From the NCBI GenBank assembly GCA_905197045.1, contig CAJJXG010000001.1, forward strand, positions 121,038 to 185,037: a stretch of DNA of 64,000 bases. The letters are read 5' to 3'. The DNA comes from an uncultured Caryophanales bacterium. GTDB taxonomy: Bacteria > Bacillota_I > Bacilli_A > RFN20 > CAG-826. A model generated the notes under the pieces. That model ran no database searches and was not told where the DNA came from. It saw only the letters and a list, made by a program, of their open reading frames with translations. A program made the position numbers and the translations under genes. Of the stretch, positions 41,975 to 50,865 are shown in pieces (position 1 is the stretch's first letter; each line of letters opens with the position of its first letter).

Positions 41975-43852
41975 TTAGATGCTCCCTTCGTTTTTCTTTG
42001 TAAATAATTTCTTGATCTTACTGTTGTGCTCTTTGTTATTATCTTTATAATTACCGTTACGTTTATTTGATCTAACGATAAAAATGTAATGAATAACGAT
42101 AGATTGAATAATTGAAATAATAGCACCAGCAAACCAATAAACACCCATAGCACTTGGAAGAGTAAAGCCCATAATGACAATGAAAATTGTCATAATCCAT
42201 TGAGTGTATTTAAGTGTTTTATTTTGTTGATTCATTGATGAAGAGTTGTTAAGTTTTGTAACATTCTTCATTTTCTTTTTATTTAACCAGTTTGGTACAA
42301 GCATAGATATAATTTGAGCAGCACTCATAAGAATAATCAAAACAAGTGCAGTCCACCATCCAGGATTGCTTGGCCAATTTGTAAAGTTAGATAAGACGTT
42401 CCATATAGTATCAGAAAGTCTTAAACCTAAAACGGCGTCTCTACTTAAAGATGCGCTGCCTTGAAGTGCGTTCCAAACACAAATAAAGACAGGGAATTGA
42501 ATGAAGATGATAAGTAAAGAAGCAAATGGATGTACTTTATATTTTTTATAAAGAGCCATTTGTGCCGCGGCTAATTTTTGTTTTTCATAATCGTTTGTAT
42601 TAGCATTAGGATATTTTTGTTGAAGTTTTGCAAGTTCTGGTTGCAAGAAAGTCATTTTTTGTTGTGACAAGGTTGATGGAAGTGTTACAAGCATGAATAG
42701 AATTCTAATAATAAACGTTGCGAGTAAAACTGCAAAAATTTGTCCATAACCATTCATACCAAAGATATGAGCAAAATTTTCGACCATTGTACCGATTGGG
42801 TAAACTAAAAGACCTTCAAGGAAGCCGTGTTCTGAAAAAGCTCTTCCCCATCCTTCATAGAAGTCTTCACCTTTTCCTTCAATTAAAACGGTATCGTTAA
42901 GTGGATCATTTGAAACATGACCATAGAAACCATCATTAACTGTAATACATGTTCTTAAATTAGCAACTTGAGTCGAAAGAGTGGAAGACATTAAGTTTAA
43001 GAAGTTACTACTTAATCCATCATCAAAGCTAAATCCCTCTTGAGTGATTATTTCGTTATTCCAAACTCTTAAATTCTCAAACTTATCGCTTGGATTAGCT
43101 TCGTTATAATATTTTACAAAACCCGTACGTGCTAAAAGAGCATTGTTTCTGCCAATGTTGTTTTCGCCGCCTTCAAGCATTTCTTTTAATAAAGTTTCAT
43201 TAGAAGTATCGTTTTTATATTCTTGAAGTTGCTCAGGTGTATAGCCGTATAAAATTTCGTAGGTTAAGTTGTCTTTACTAACGCTTGCTAAGCTTTCTAC
43301 TCCAGTATTTTTTGCTTCTGCAATCATTGCATCAAGCACTTTGTTATCGAGTTCTTCCCAATAAGATGAGGTTGGAGTAATCATGTTATAGCTAGCAGCA
43401 GTATTTAAAACGTTTTTTGTAAAATCATTTAAACCGAAGGTATAACTAACACCATTTGTATTTTCAACCGTAGAAATGCCTTTTGCATAAATTGTTACGT
43501 TTTTTAGCGCATAAAGATTTTCGTTTACTTTGTAGAAAAATAAGTCGGTTCTTTTTGTATCACCGTTAACATAACTTACATCATCGTTTGTATCGTTTGG
43601 GTTCATCTCCAAAACAAGTGATTCTAATGTTACTTTCTCCACATCAACGTTTGCTTGAGCTTTGAAGGTATCTAAAATATATTGTTCGCCTTGTTCATAA
43701 CTTTCAAAATAAGTGGTGTTCATGCCGTTATAGCCGAACATATAGTTTGAAGTATCAAGGTTAGAACAAAAAGAATTACAGCTTGTAAGAAGCAATACTG
43801 CCCCTAAAACAACCGTTCCCCCAAAAACTTTTTTTAAACTTTTTTTATTCAT
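41975..43852 (-). CDS. yidC: Membrane protein insertase YidC, enlarged
   Basis: Inserts and folds membrane proteins. The 625-residue protein begins with a lipoprotein signal ending VLLLTSCNS (lipobox cysteine about residue 25). A long outside region of about 310 residues follows, and then the conserved YidC/Oxa1 core (about 335-600) with five helices, including MTLPSTLSQQKM and PNWLNKKKMKNV. Typical Bacillus YidC/SpoIIIJ has about 260 residues, so the outside domain is an extra; it is rich in Asn, Asp, Ser and Thr with no recognised motif. The basic C-terminal tail (about 600-625) is typical. It lies between rnpA and jag. Confidence 0.94.
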   Translation of the reverse strand: MNKKSLKKVFGGTVVLGAVLLLTSCNSFCSNLDTSNYMFGYNGMNTTYFESYEQGEQYILDTFKAQANVDVEKVTLESLVLEMNPNDTNDDVSYVNGDTKRTDLFFYKVNENLYALKNVTIYAKGISTVENTNGVSYTFGLNDFTKNVLNTAASYNMITPTSSYWEELDNKVLDAMIAEAKNTGVESLASVSKDNLTYEILYGYTPEQLQEYKNDTSNETLLKEMLEGGENNIGRNNALLARTGFVKYYNEANPSDKFENLRVWNNEIITQEGFSFDDGLSSNFLNLMSSTLSTQVANLRTCITVNDGFYGHVSNDPLNDTVLIEGKGEDFYEGWGRAFSEHGFLEGLLVYPIGTMVENFAHIFGMNGYGQIFAVLLATFIIRILFMLVTLPSTLSQQKMTFLQPELAKLQQKYPNANTNDYEKQKLAAAQMALYKKYKVHPFASLLIIFIQFPVFICVWNALQGSASLSRDAVLGLRLSDTIWNVLSNFTNWPSNPGWWTALVLIILMSAAQIISMLVPNWLNKKKMKNVTKLNNSSSMNQQNKTLKYTQWIMTIFIVIMGFTLPSAMGVYWFAGAIISIIQSIVIHYIFIVRSNKRNGNYKDNNKEHNSKIKKLFTKKNEGSI

Positions 43853-44194
43853 TTATTTCTCCTTGATGGAAGTGATTTGTTTAAGCAAATCGTGTAAAAG
43901 TTTTTCGTTTCTATTAAATTCGTTCTCGTTGTATTTTGGTGAAATTACAACAATTAAATCTAGTCCATCTTTTGTATATTCGAGATATTTATCTAAAATC
44001 GCTCTTACTTGTCGTTTGATTTTTACTCTTTTAACAGCAATGCCATTTCGTTTTGATACGTGAAGTCCAACCCTTATTAATCCGAATTCGTTTTTTCGAT
44101 AATAAATAGTAAAGATTTCGTTTCGTTTGAATTTACGTTGGTTGAAGATTTCTTTGTATTCTCGATATTTTTTTACGCGATTGATGACTTTCAT
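43853..44194 (-). CDS. rnpA: Ribonuclease P protein component
   Basis: Protein subunit of RNase P, which trims tRNA 5' ends. The 113-residue protein has the family core GLHVSKRNGIAVKRVKIKRQVRAIL (about 51-75), a variant of the RNR motif, and a basic N-terminus. It starts 3 bases after rpmH and abuts yidC, the invariant origin cluster. The RNA component gene was not seen in the window. Confidence 0.95.
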   Translation of the reverse strand: MKVINRVKKYREYKEIFNQRKFKRNEIFTIYYRKNEFGLIRVGLHVSKRNGIAVKRVKIKRQVRAILDKYLEYTKDGLDLIVVISPKYNENEFNRNEKLLHDLLKQITSIKEK

Positions 44195-44197
44195 TAA

Positions 44198-44344
44198 TTA
44201 GTGTTTTGTATTAACTACTAAAACCTTTCTACCTTTCTTTCTTCTTAAAGCTAAAACTTTTCTACCATGACCAGTTGCCATTCTTGCTCTGAATCCGTGT
44301 ACTCTTGCTTTGTGTAATTTGCTTGGTTGGTAAGTTCTTTTCAT
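44198..44344 (-). CDS. rpmH: Ribosomal protein bL34
   Basis: A 48-residue, very basic large-subunit protein. It begins MKRTYQPSKLHKARVHGFRA and continues RMATGHGRKVLALRRKKGRK, the family signature. The start at 44344 follows a strong ribosome site AGGAGG. It is the first gene of the minus-strand origin operon rpmH-rnpA-yidC-jag-mnmE-tatD-rnmV-rsmA. Confidence 0.97.
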   Translation of the reverse strand: MKRTYQPSKLHKARVHGFRARMATGHGRKVLALRRKKGRKVLVVNTKH

Positions 44345-44375
44345 AAATATATTCCTCCTAAAATATGCAAAAGAA

Positions 44376-44405
44376 ATTATATATGTATAAATACATATAA
44401 GTCAA
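44376..44405 (-). promoter_or_regulatory. rpmH promoter with a 20-base palindrome in its spacer
   Basis: Minus strand TTGACT (44405-44400), 18-base spacer, TATAAT (44381-44376). The sequence TATATGTATAAATACATATA (44380-44399) is a perfect palindrome filling the spacer. Confidence 0.55.
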
Positions 44406-44409
44406 TAAA

Positions 44410-44760
44410 ATGTGTCAGTTCTAACTTCCAACACAATTAATGTTAAAAGTGGAAAATTTTTAACTTTCAACATGCTGTGGAAGCACTATTTTTTTATTGT
44501 GGAGAAGCGTGATTTTTACTGAGATTGATGCTAATTTTTCTTTGTGGAATTTATTTAATCTTGTGGAAAAACTTTAACACAATCCACACAATACACATGT
44601 AGAAAAGTTATCCACATAGTTTTCCACATAAAAATTGTGTATAAATTTTCTTTTTCTCATCGTTATCGTTTTTTAGTTATTTTTCTTTGTGGAAAACCCA
44701 AAATTGAGATTTTTCAAGTCTATATATTTTTATGTTTTTAATATAAAATAATCACGCGTT
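44410..44760. other. Chromosomal replication origin (oriC)
   Basis: The gene-free stretch between rpmH and dnaA holds clustered DnaA boxes. Exact consensus boxes are TTATCCACA at 44608-44616 and TTATACACA on the minus strand at 44644-44636. Near-boxes TTTTCCACA lie at 44620-44628, and on the minus strand at 44570-44562 and 44696-44688, with several further GTGGA half-sites from 44440 on. AT-rich stretches that could unwind lie next to rpmH and just before dnaA. Further boxes precede dnaN. Gene polarity switches here. Confidence 0.9.
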
Positions 44761-46122
44761 ATGAATATGAGTACTTTAAGTCAAAACAACGAGTTGTGGA
44801 ACAACATTTTATCGACAGTATCGCAAGAAAATGACAAAACTATCTTCGATGCTTTTTTTAGAAATACCAAAATTTACACTGTTGATGGGAACAAAATCTA
44901 TATTCTTTGTGAGTCAAAACTTTCAAAGGAAATTTTACGAGATCGCTTTAGTGATTACTTATCTCAAAAAATCCATCAACACACATCTTCAAATTATATT
45001 CCTGTCTTTGTTACAGGCGATGATGTAAAAGAAAAGAAGAAGTTCGTTACTTCTTCCACAGAAGAGTTGTCTTATTTTAAAAACTCTATTTTAGATCCAA
45101 ACTATACTTTTGATACTTTTGTTGTGGGTCCTTGTAATTCAGAAGCTCAAAAGGCTTCATTATATACAGCGACTTCTCCTGGTGGAATTTATCAAACTCT
45201 CTTTATTTATGGCGGGAGTGGACTCGGTAAAACCCATCTTTTAAATGCAATTGGAAACTATATAAAAACAAATATGCCAGAGAAAAAAGTTTTGTATTTC
45301 TCTAGTCAAGATTTTTTAAATGAATATATTGATTTTGTTAATGGCGATACTCGTAAAGAACAACTTTATAAGTTCTTAAAAAAATTCGATGTTTTATTAA
45401 TTGACGATATACAAATGCTAAAAGATAAACGTAAAACTCAAGAATTTTTCTTTAACATTTACGAGGATTTTCGTCAAAATCACAAGCAAATTTGTTTTAC
45501 AAGCGACAGACTTCCTGGTGAACTTGAAGGCATAGATCAAAGGATTTTAACCCGTTTTACAAGCGGTTTAAGCGTTTCTGTTACAAAGCCCGATACTGAG
45601 ACATGTTTTAATATTTTAAAATCCAAAATTATTGCTTCTGGCAGTGATTTATCAAATTACGATGAAGATGTTTTGATGTTTATGGCTGAGAAGTTTAAAG
45701 ACTCCATTAGAAGCTTAGAAGGAGCTTTAATTCGTCTTAATTTCTTTGCTTCAATAAACAAGGCTTCTCATATCGATATTGACTTATGTACCGAAGCTTT
45801 ACAATCGATGGTTGATTGTAGCGATGCAAAAAGCAAAGTTTCAGAACAAAAGATTTTATCGGTAGTAAGTTCTTATTACTCTTTAAGCGTTGCCCAAATT
45901 ACAGGAAAAATTAAATCAGGAAATATCGTTAACGCTCGTCACGTTGCGATTTACTTATTTAGAGATTTATTGGATCTTCCACTTAAAAAAATCGGTGCAA
46001 TTTTTGGAGGTAGAGACCATACAACAATCATGCATTCCATAGAAAAAATTGATAAATTGTTGAAAACTGACGAGCAAACTCAAACCGCTATAAAAGAGTT
46101 AAAAACGCGATTATCATCGTAA
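44761..46122 (+). CDS. dnaA: Chromosomal replication initiator DnaA
   Basis: Binds DnaA boxes and opens the origin. The 453-residue protein has an N-terminal interaction domain (1-90), the AAA domain with Walker A GGSGLGKTH (about 151-159) and Walker B LLIDDIQ (about 217-223), and a C-terminal helix-turn-helix with FGGRDHTTIMHS (about 417-428), the DnaA-box-binding signature. No ribosome site precedes the ATG; TAAAAT lies 11 bases upstream, so the leader may be only a few bases. A second ATG lies two codons in. Confidence 0.97.
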   Translation: MNMSTLSQNNELWNNILSTVSQENDKTIFDAFFRNTKIYTVDGNKIYILCESKLSKEILRDRFSDYLSQKIHQHTSSNYIPVFVTGDDVKEKKKFVTSSTEELSYFKNSILDPNYTFDTFVVGPCNSEAQKASLYTATSPGGIYQTLFIYGGSGLGKTHLLNAIGNYIKTNMPEKKVLYFSSQDFLNEYIDFVNGDTRKEQLYKFLKKFDVLLIDDIQMLKDKRKTQEFFFNIYEDFRQNHKQICFTSDRLPGELEGIDQRILTRFTSGLSVSVTKPDTETCFNILKSKIIASGSDLSNYDEDVLMFMAEKFKDSIRSLEGALIRLNFFASINKASHIDIDLCTEALQSMVDCSDAKSKVSEQKILSVVSSYYSLSVAQITGKIKSGNIVNARHVAIYLFRDLLDLPLKKIGAIFGGRDHTTIMHSIEKIDKLLKTDEQTQTAIKELKTRLSS

Positions 46123-46165
46123 AAACTCGAAATATAAATTTATTCAAGAGTGTATTATATTAGAC

Positions 46166-46174
46166 TTTTCCACA
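46166..46174 (+). promoter_or_regulatory. DnaA box upstream of dnaN
   Basis: TTTTCCACA followed by GTGTCCACAG in the dnaA-dnaN gap, next to AT-rich -10-like sequences. It probably extends the origin or lets DnaA control dnaN. Confidence 0.5.
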
Positions 46175-46223
46175 GTGTCCACAGAGCTTATTATTATAAA
46201 TTTAAAAAGAGGTTATATAAATT

Positions 46224-47348
46224 ATGAAATTTAATGTCAAAAGAAGTGAATTTCTCAAAGCTGTTACCGTAGCATCAAAATTTGTTCCAACAAGTTCTCC
46301 TAATCCTGTTCTTCTTGATTTAGCTCTTGTTCTAAATGAGCAAGGCTTAATGTTATATGGAGGTAACGGAGACGTTTATTTAGAAACATGCATTCCGTTT
46401 GTTAAAGATGATAAAGAAGTAATCCGTGATTATAAAGAAGGTTCTATTTTAATTAACGCTAAAATTTTAAATGAGATTGTTAAGACTATAGATGGCGATG
46501 AAATTAATTTTGAAATAGTTGAGGAAGGCTTAGCAAAACTTGAAAATGACAACAATACAAAATATTCTTTAACAGTTACCCGTTTTGAAGAATATCCTGA
46601 CTGTAATTTTGAAGAAAGTGGTACAAAGATTGTTTTAAGCGCTAAAACTTTCCAAGAAGCAGTTAACCAAGTAGCTTTTGCTGCTTCTCAAAAGAATACA
46701 AGAGTTGCTTTAAAAGCAGTTAATTTAGAAAACAACGGAAACAATTTAATTTTTACTGCAACAGATGGTTCAAGACTTGCTAAAAAAGAGCTTCCAAGCG
46801 ATTGTACAAACTTATTCTCAATCAATATTGACGCTAAAACGCTTTTAGAAGCTTCTAGAACGATTGAAAACGAAAAAGAGATTGAAATATATGCAGCCGA
46901 TAAAAAAGTGCTTTTTAAATACGATAATTCAAAAATTATTACAAATTTAATCGGTGGCGATTATCCTAACGTCAGAAACATCATTCCAAAGACCTTCTAT
47001 TATTTTCTTGAAGTTAATGCAAACGACTTCTTAAACGCTATTAATAGTGTAGCAATGCTTACTTTAGATAGAGAAAACATTGTTAAAGTAACTATGGTTG
47101 AAGGAAACGTTGTAGTTTCTTCAAAATCTCAACTTTCTGGAAGTGGTGAAAAAATATTAAGTCTTTTTAGATATTCTGGTGAAAGACTTGAAATAAGTTT
47201 CAATTATCATTATGTAATTGACGCAATCAAAGCCTTAGGATCACAAGATGTTCTTATTTCATTTATCGGTGAAATGAAGCCATTTACAATAACTGATAAA
47301 AACGATCCAAGTAATATTCACTTAATAACCCCTGTAAGAACGTATTAG
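46224..47348 (+). CDS. dnaN: DNA polymerase III sliding clamp
   Basis: Ring-shaped processivity factor. The 374-residue protein shows the three-domain clamp pattern: MKFNVKRSEFLKAVTVASKF at the start, TDGSRLAKKEL near 184, and the C-terminal partner-binding end HLITPVRTY. It follows dnaA, with DnaA boxes between, and a strong terminator follows. Confidence 0.96.
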   Translation: MKFNVKRSEFLKAVTVASKFVPTSSPNPVLLDLALVLNEQGLMLYGGNGDVYLETCIPFVKDDKEVIRDYKEGSILINAKILNEIVKTIDGDEINFEIVEEGLAKLENDNNTKYSLTVTRFEEYPDCNFEESGTKIVLSAKTFQEAVNQVAFAASQKNTRVALKAVNLENNGNNLIFTATDGSRLAKKELPSDCTNLFSINIDAKTLLEASRTIENEKEIEIYAADKKVLFKYDNSKIITNLIGGDYPNVRNIIPKTFYYFLEVNANDFLNAINSVAMLTLDRENIVKVTMVEGNVVVSSKSQLSGSGEKILSLFRYSGERLEISFNYHYVIDAIKALGSQDVLISFIGEMKPFTITDKNDPSNIHLITPVRTY

Positions 47349-47369
47349 AGCCACAAAAATCAAAACATC

Positions 47370-47397
47370 GACTACCTATATTAGGTAGTCTTTTTTT
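47370..47397 (+). terminator. dnaN terminator
   Basis: Perfect arms GACTACCTA and TAGGTAGTC with a 3-base loop, then T7, 21 bases after the stop. Confidence 0.85.
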
Positions 47398-47421
47398 CTT
47401 TAAAACAGCCTTCCTTTAATA

Positions 47422-47437
47422 TATAATATTAAAGGAG
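47422..47437 (+). promoter_or_regulatory. yaaA -10 box and ribosome site
   Basis: TATAAT (47422-47427) is followed at once by ATTAAAGGAG. A TTTAAA 17 bases upstream could be the -35. AAAGGAG at 47431-47437 is six bases from the ATG at 47444 and decides that start over a TTG at 47438. Confidence 0.5.
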
Positions 47438-47443
47438 TTGAAA

Positions 47444-47665
47444 ATGAACAAATTTGAAGTAATTAAAATCACAAGTGAATATATTACACTAGGGCAATTT
47501 TTAAAATTTGCTGATGTGATTTCAAATGGTGGTGAAGCGAAAGAATTTATAAACGACCATGATATTTTTGTAAATGGTTCTGTTTGTAAAATGAGAGGAA
47601 AGAAACTTTACCCTGACGACAAAGTTGTAATTGATAATTCCATGTTCTTTGAAATTGGCAAATGA
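47444..47665 (+). CDS. yaaA: S4-domain RNA-binding protein YaaA
   Basis: A 73-residue S4 protein, MNKFEVIKITSEYITLGQFL then GGEAKEFINDHDIFVNGSVCKMRGKKLYPDD, matching the small YaaA/RlbA family found between dnaN and recF in most Firmicutes. It is thought to act in ribosome assembly. Its stop overlaps the recF start (ATGA), so the two are translationally coupled. Confidence 0.92.
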   Translation: MNKFEVIKITSEYITLGQFLKFADVISNGGEAKEFINDHDIFVNGSVCKMRGKKLYPDDKVVIDNSMFFEIGK

Positions 47666-48729
47666 TAGTTAAAGAGCTTGAATTACATAATTTACGTAAT
47701 TATGAGTATCTAAAAGTAAATTTTAATAAGGGAATAAATTATATCTATGGAGAGAATGCTAGTGGCAAAACAAACATTCTTGAAGCGATATATTTTTTAT
47801 CTTTAACAAGATCTTTTAGAACTAGTGAAATAGAGGAGTTAATAAAAAAAGACGCGAGTTTTGCAAAGATTTTAGCAAAAATTGATACGCAAAACGTATC
47901 AAAAACTCTTGAAATAAGCTTTAACAAAAACGGGAAAAAGATTCTTGTAAACGGTAAGAAAGTTCTTAAAATTAGCGAATTAAACTCCTTGATTAATGTA
48001 ATTAGTTTTATTCCTAAAAACACAAATTTATTAAAGGATGCACCAAAAGAAAGAAGAAAATTCTTAAACATATATCTTTCTAAATTCTCTAATAATTATT
48101 TAAAAACATTATCTGTTTATGAAAAGATTTTAAAAGAAAGAAACGATGCATTTAAAGCGTATAAAATTAACCCAACATTAATTGATATACTTACTAATCA
48201 ACTAGTTTCATTAAATAAAGAGATCTATCTATATAGAAAGAAATTTGTTAATGAAATAAATAAATATCTTGCTGATGTTTTTAAAGAAGTTTCCTTAACT
48301 AATGAAAAACTAAAAATGGAGTATGAAAGCTTTTTAAATAACCAGAACGAAAATATTGAAAATTTTCTGAAAAACGAATTTGAAAATATTAAAGAAGAGG
48401 AGTTTAAAAGGAAGCAGACGCTAATTGGTATTCATAAAGACGACTTTAAAATTTATATCGATGAAAAAGATGTAAGTTTATATGGTTCTCAAGGGGAAAA
48501 TAGAATCTCAATAATCTCTTTAATACTATCTTTATATTTCTTAAACAAAGAAGAAAAGCCGATTATTGTGCTAGATGATGTGGTAAGCGAACTTGATGAA
48601 AAACACGAGGAAAATTTACTGAAATATTTAGAAAACTTTAATCAAGTATTTATCACAAACACTGCAAAAAGCCAATTTTTTACTGGTAATTATTACCATT
48701 TAATAAACAAAGAGCTAAAGGAGGAGTAA
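47662..48729 (+). CDS. recF: DNA replication and repair protein RecF
   Basis: SMC-like ATPase that loads RecA at gaps. The 355-residue protein has Walker A YGENASGKTNILEA (about 29-42), the signature LYGSQGENRISII (about 273-285) and Walker B PIIVLDDVVSELD (about 299-311). It overlaps yaaA by 4 bases and ends 2 bases before gyrB. Confidence 0.95.
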   Translation: MIVKELELHNLRNYEYLKVNFNKGINYIYGENASGKTNILEAIYFLSLTRSFRTSEIEELIKKDASFAKILAKIDTQNVSKTLEISFNKNGKKILVNGKKVLKISELNSLINVISFIPKNTNLLKDAPKERRKFLNIYLSKFSNNYLKTLSVYEKILKERNDAFKAYKINPTLIDILTNQLVSLNKEIYLYRKKFVNEINKYLADVFKEVSLTNEKLKMEYESFLNNQNENIENFLKNEFENIKEEEFKRKQTLIGIHKDDFKIYIDEKDVSLYGSQGENRISIISLILSLYFLNKEEKPIIVLDDVVSELDEKHEENLLKYLENFNQVFITNTAKSQFFTGNYYHLINKELKEE

Positions 48730-48731
48730 GA

Positions 48732-50846
48732 ATGGAAGAAGAAAAGAAAGAGCAAGAACAAAAAAGTGAAGTTGCTCAAGAAGAAACTGTTAACGACAAG
48801 ATTGATGTTAACGAAGGTTTTGATGCTCAAGAAGAAAGTATTGATTCAAAGATTTCTAGTGAAATCATTGATATCAATGATGAAAGAGCACTTGAAAAAG
48901 GAGACGAAAAATACGATAGCAATTCCATTCAAGTCCTTGAAGGCTTAGAAGCTGTTAGAAAAAGACCTGGAATGTATATCGGTTCGACCTCTTCAACAGG
49001 TTTACATCACCTTGTTTGGGAAATTGTTGATAACGGAATCGATGAAGCTTTAGCTGGTTATTGTGACACAATAAATGTTGATATTAATCCTGATAATACT
49101 ATTACCGTTACTGATAATGGTAGAGGTATTCCGGTTGATGTGGTTGGAAAAACAAAATTAAGCGGCGTTGAAACTGTTTATACCGTTTTACATGCTGGAG
49201 GAAAATTCGGACAAGGTAGTGTTTATAAAGTTAGTGGCGGTCTCCATGGCGTTGGTGCTTCTGTTGTTAATGCTCTTTCTTCATGGCTTGAAGTAACTGT
49301 CAAAAAAGAAGGGGGCGTTTATTTTATCCGTTTTGAAAATGGCGGTCATAGTGTAGCTCCTTTAAAAAGAATAGGTGATTGTTCAAAAGAAGAACATGGA
49401 ACAAAAGTTACTTTTAAACCAGATCCAACAATTTTTAAAGAAACAACAATTTATAGCTACGAAACAATTAAAAATAGATTAAGACAAATGGCTTTCTTAA
49501 ATAAAGGAGTAACAATTGTACTTCGTGATTTAAGAATGGATCCAATTTTAGAAGATAAGTTCCATTTTGAAGGTGGAATTAAAGAGTATGTAACTTACGT
49601 TAATCGTAATGCTGAAACTTTATTCCCAAGTGTTTTCTATTCAGAAGGCGCTCAAATTTTTGATGATAACGGAACAAAAGAAACAATTTATTGTGAAATA
49701 GCGCTTCAATATACAAAAGGATATACACATAACGTCTATTCTTTCTGTAATAATGTTTCTACTGGAAACGGTGGTATGCATGTTGATGGATTTAATTTAG
49801 CTCTTGTTAGAGTCATTAATAATTACGCTCGTGATAGCAAAATATTAAAAGATAGCGATAAAGAAAGAATTACTTTAGAAGATTGTCTTGAAGGCTTAAC
49901 AGCCATTATTTCTGTAAAACATCCAAATCCTCAATACGAAGGTCAAACAAAAGGTAAACTCGGTAATCTTGAAGTCAAAAAGATAGTAAATACTATTTTT
50001 GGTGATCAATTACAAAGATATTTACTCGAAAATAAGGACGTTGCTTTAGCAATAGCAAAGAAAGTAAAAAGCGCTTATGATGGACGTTTAGCTGCTCGTG
50101 CTGCTAAAGAAAACATGAGAAGAAAAGACGTTTTAGAGCCAACAACTCTTCCTGGAAAACTTGCTGATTGTAGTTCAAACAATCCTGAAGAATGTGAATT
50201 ATTTATTGTTGAAGGTAATTCTGCAGGAGGTAGTGCTAAACAAGGAAGAGATCCAAAAACTCAAGCAATCATGCCTTTAAGAGGTAAAATTTTAAACGTT
50301 CAAAAAGCTCAAGCGCATCGTATTTTTGAAAACGCAGAAATCGGCAACATGATTAGTGCAATTGGTGCTGGTTATGGTGAAGAGTTTGATATTACAAAAA
50401 TTAGATATCATAAAATTGTTATTATGACCGATGCTGATGTTGATGGTTCTCATATCAGAATTTTACTTTTAACTTTCTTCCATAGATTTATGAAACCTTT
50501 AATTGAACATGGTTGTGTTTATATTGCTCAACCTCCTCTATATAAAGTTGAATATAAAGGAAAAGCATATTATGCATATAACGATGAACAATTAAATGTA
50601 ATTAGAAAAGAACTTGCTTTAAAACCAGGTTATCCTTATCAAAGATATAAAGGTCTTGGTGAAATGGATCCAAGTCAACTTGAAGAAACTACAATGGATC
50701 CAAAAGTTAGAAAAATGTTAAGAGTTACTGTTGATGATGCTATAGCTGCTGATCAAGTTTTCAATGATTTAATGGGCGAAGATGTTGAACCACGTTCAAC
50801 ATTTATTGAAGAAAACGCTAAGTTCGTTAAGAATCTTGATATTTAA
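48732..50846 (+). CDS. gyrB: DNA gyrase subunit B
   Basis: ATPase subunit of gyrase. The 704-residue protein starts with about 60 acidic, low-complexity residues not found in Bacillus GyrB. The GHKL ATPase domain follows (IQVLEGLEAVRKRPGMYIGS, about 66-85; GLHGVGASVVNALS, about 170-183), then the transducer and the Toprim domain (VEGNSAGGSAKQGRD, about 494-508; MTDADVDGSHIR). The start follows AAAGGAGGAG at good spacing, so the extension appears real. The gyr assignment over parE rests on the origin context. Confidence 0.95.
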   Translation: MEEEKKEQEQKSEVAQEETVNDKIDVNEGFDAQEESIDSKISSEIIDINDERALEKGDEKYDSNSIQVLEGLEAVRKRPGMYIGSTSSTGLHHLVWEIVDNGIDEALAGYCDTINVDINPDNTITVTDNGRGIPVDVVGKTKLSGVETVYTVLHAGGKFGQGSVYKVSGGLHGVGASVVNALSSWLEVTVKKEGGVYFIRFENGGHSVAPLKRIGDCSKEEHGTKVTFKPDPTIFKETTIYSYETIKNRLRQMAFLNKGVTIVLRDLRMDPILEDKFHFEGGIKEYVTYVNRNAETLFPSVFYSEGAQIFDDNGTKETIYCEIALQYTKGYTHNVYSFCNNVSTGNGGMHVDGFNLALVRVINNYARDSKILKDSDKERITLEDCLEGLTAIISVKHPNPQYEGQTKGKLGNLEVKKIVNTIFGDQLQRYLLENKDVALAIAKKVKSAYDGRLAARAAKENMRRKDVLEPTTLPGKLADCSSNNPEECELFIVEGNSAGGSAKQGRDPKTQAIMPLRGKILNVQKAQAHRIFENAEIGNMISAIGAGYGEEFDITKIRYHKIVIMTDADVDGSHIRILLLTFFHRFMKPLIEHGCVYIAQPPLYKVEYKGKAYYAYNDEQLNVIRKELALKPGYPYQRYKGLGEMDPSQLEETTMDPKVRKMLRVTVDDAIAADQVFNDLMGEDVEPRSTFIEENAKFVKNLDI

Positions 50847-50865
50847 TAAAATATGAGGTATTTGC

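Noticed and set aside
47438..47443. TTG start of yaaA
   Set aside because: It directly abuts the ribosome site; the ATG at 47444 has correct spacing.
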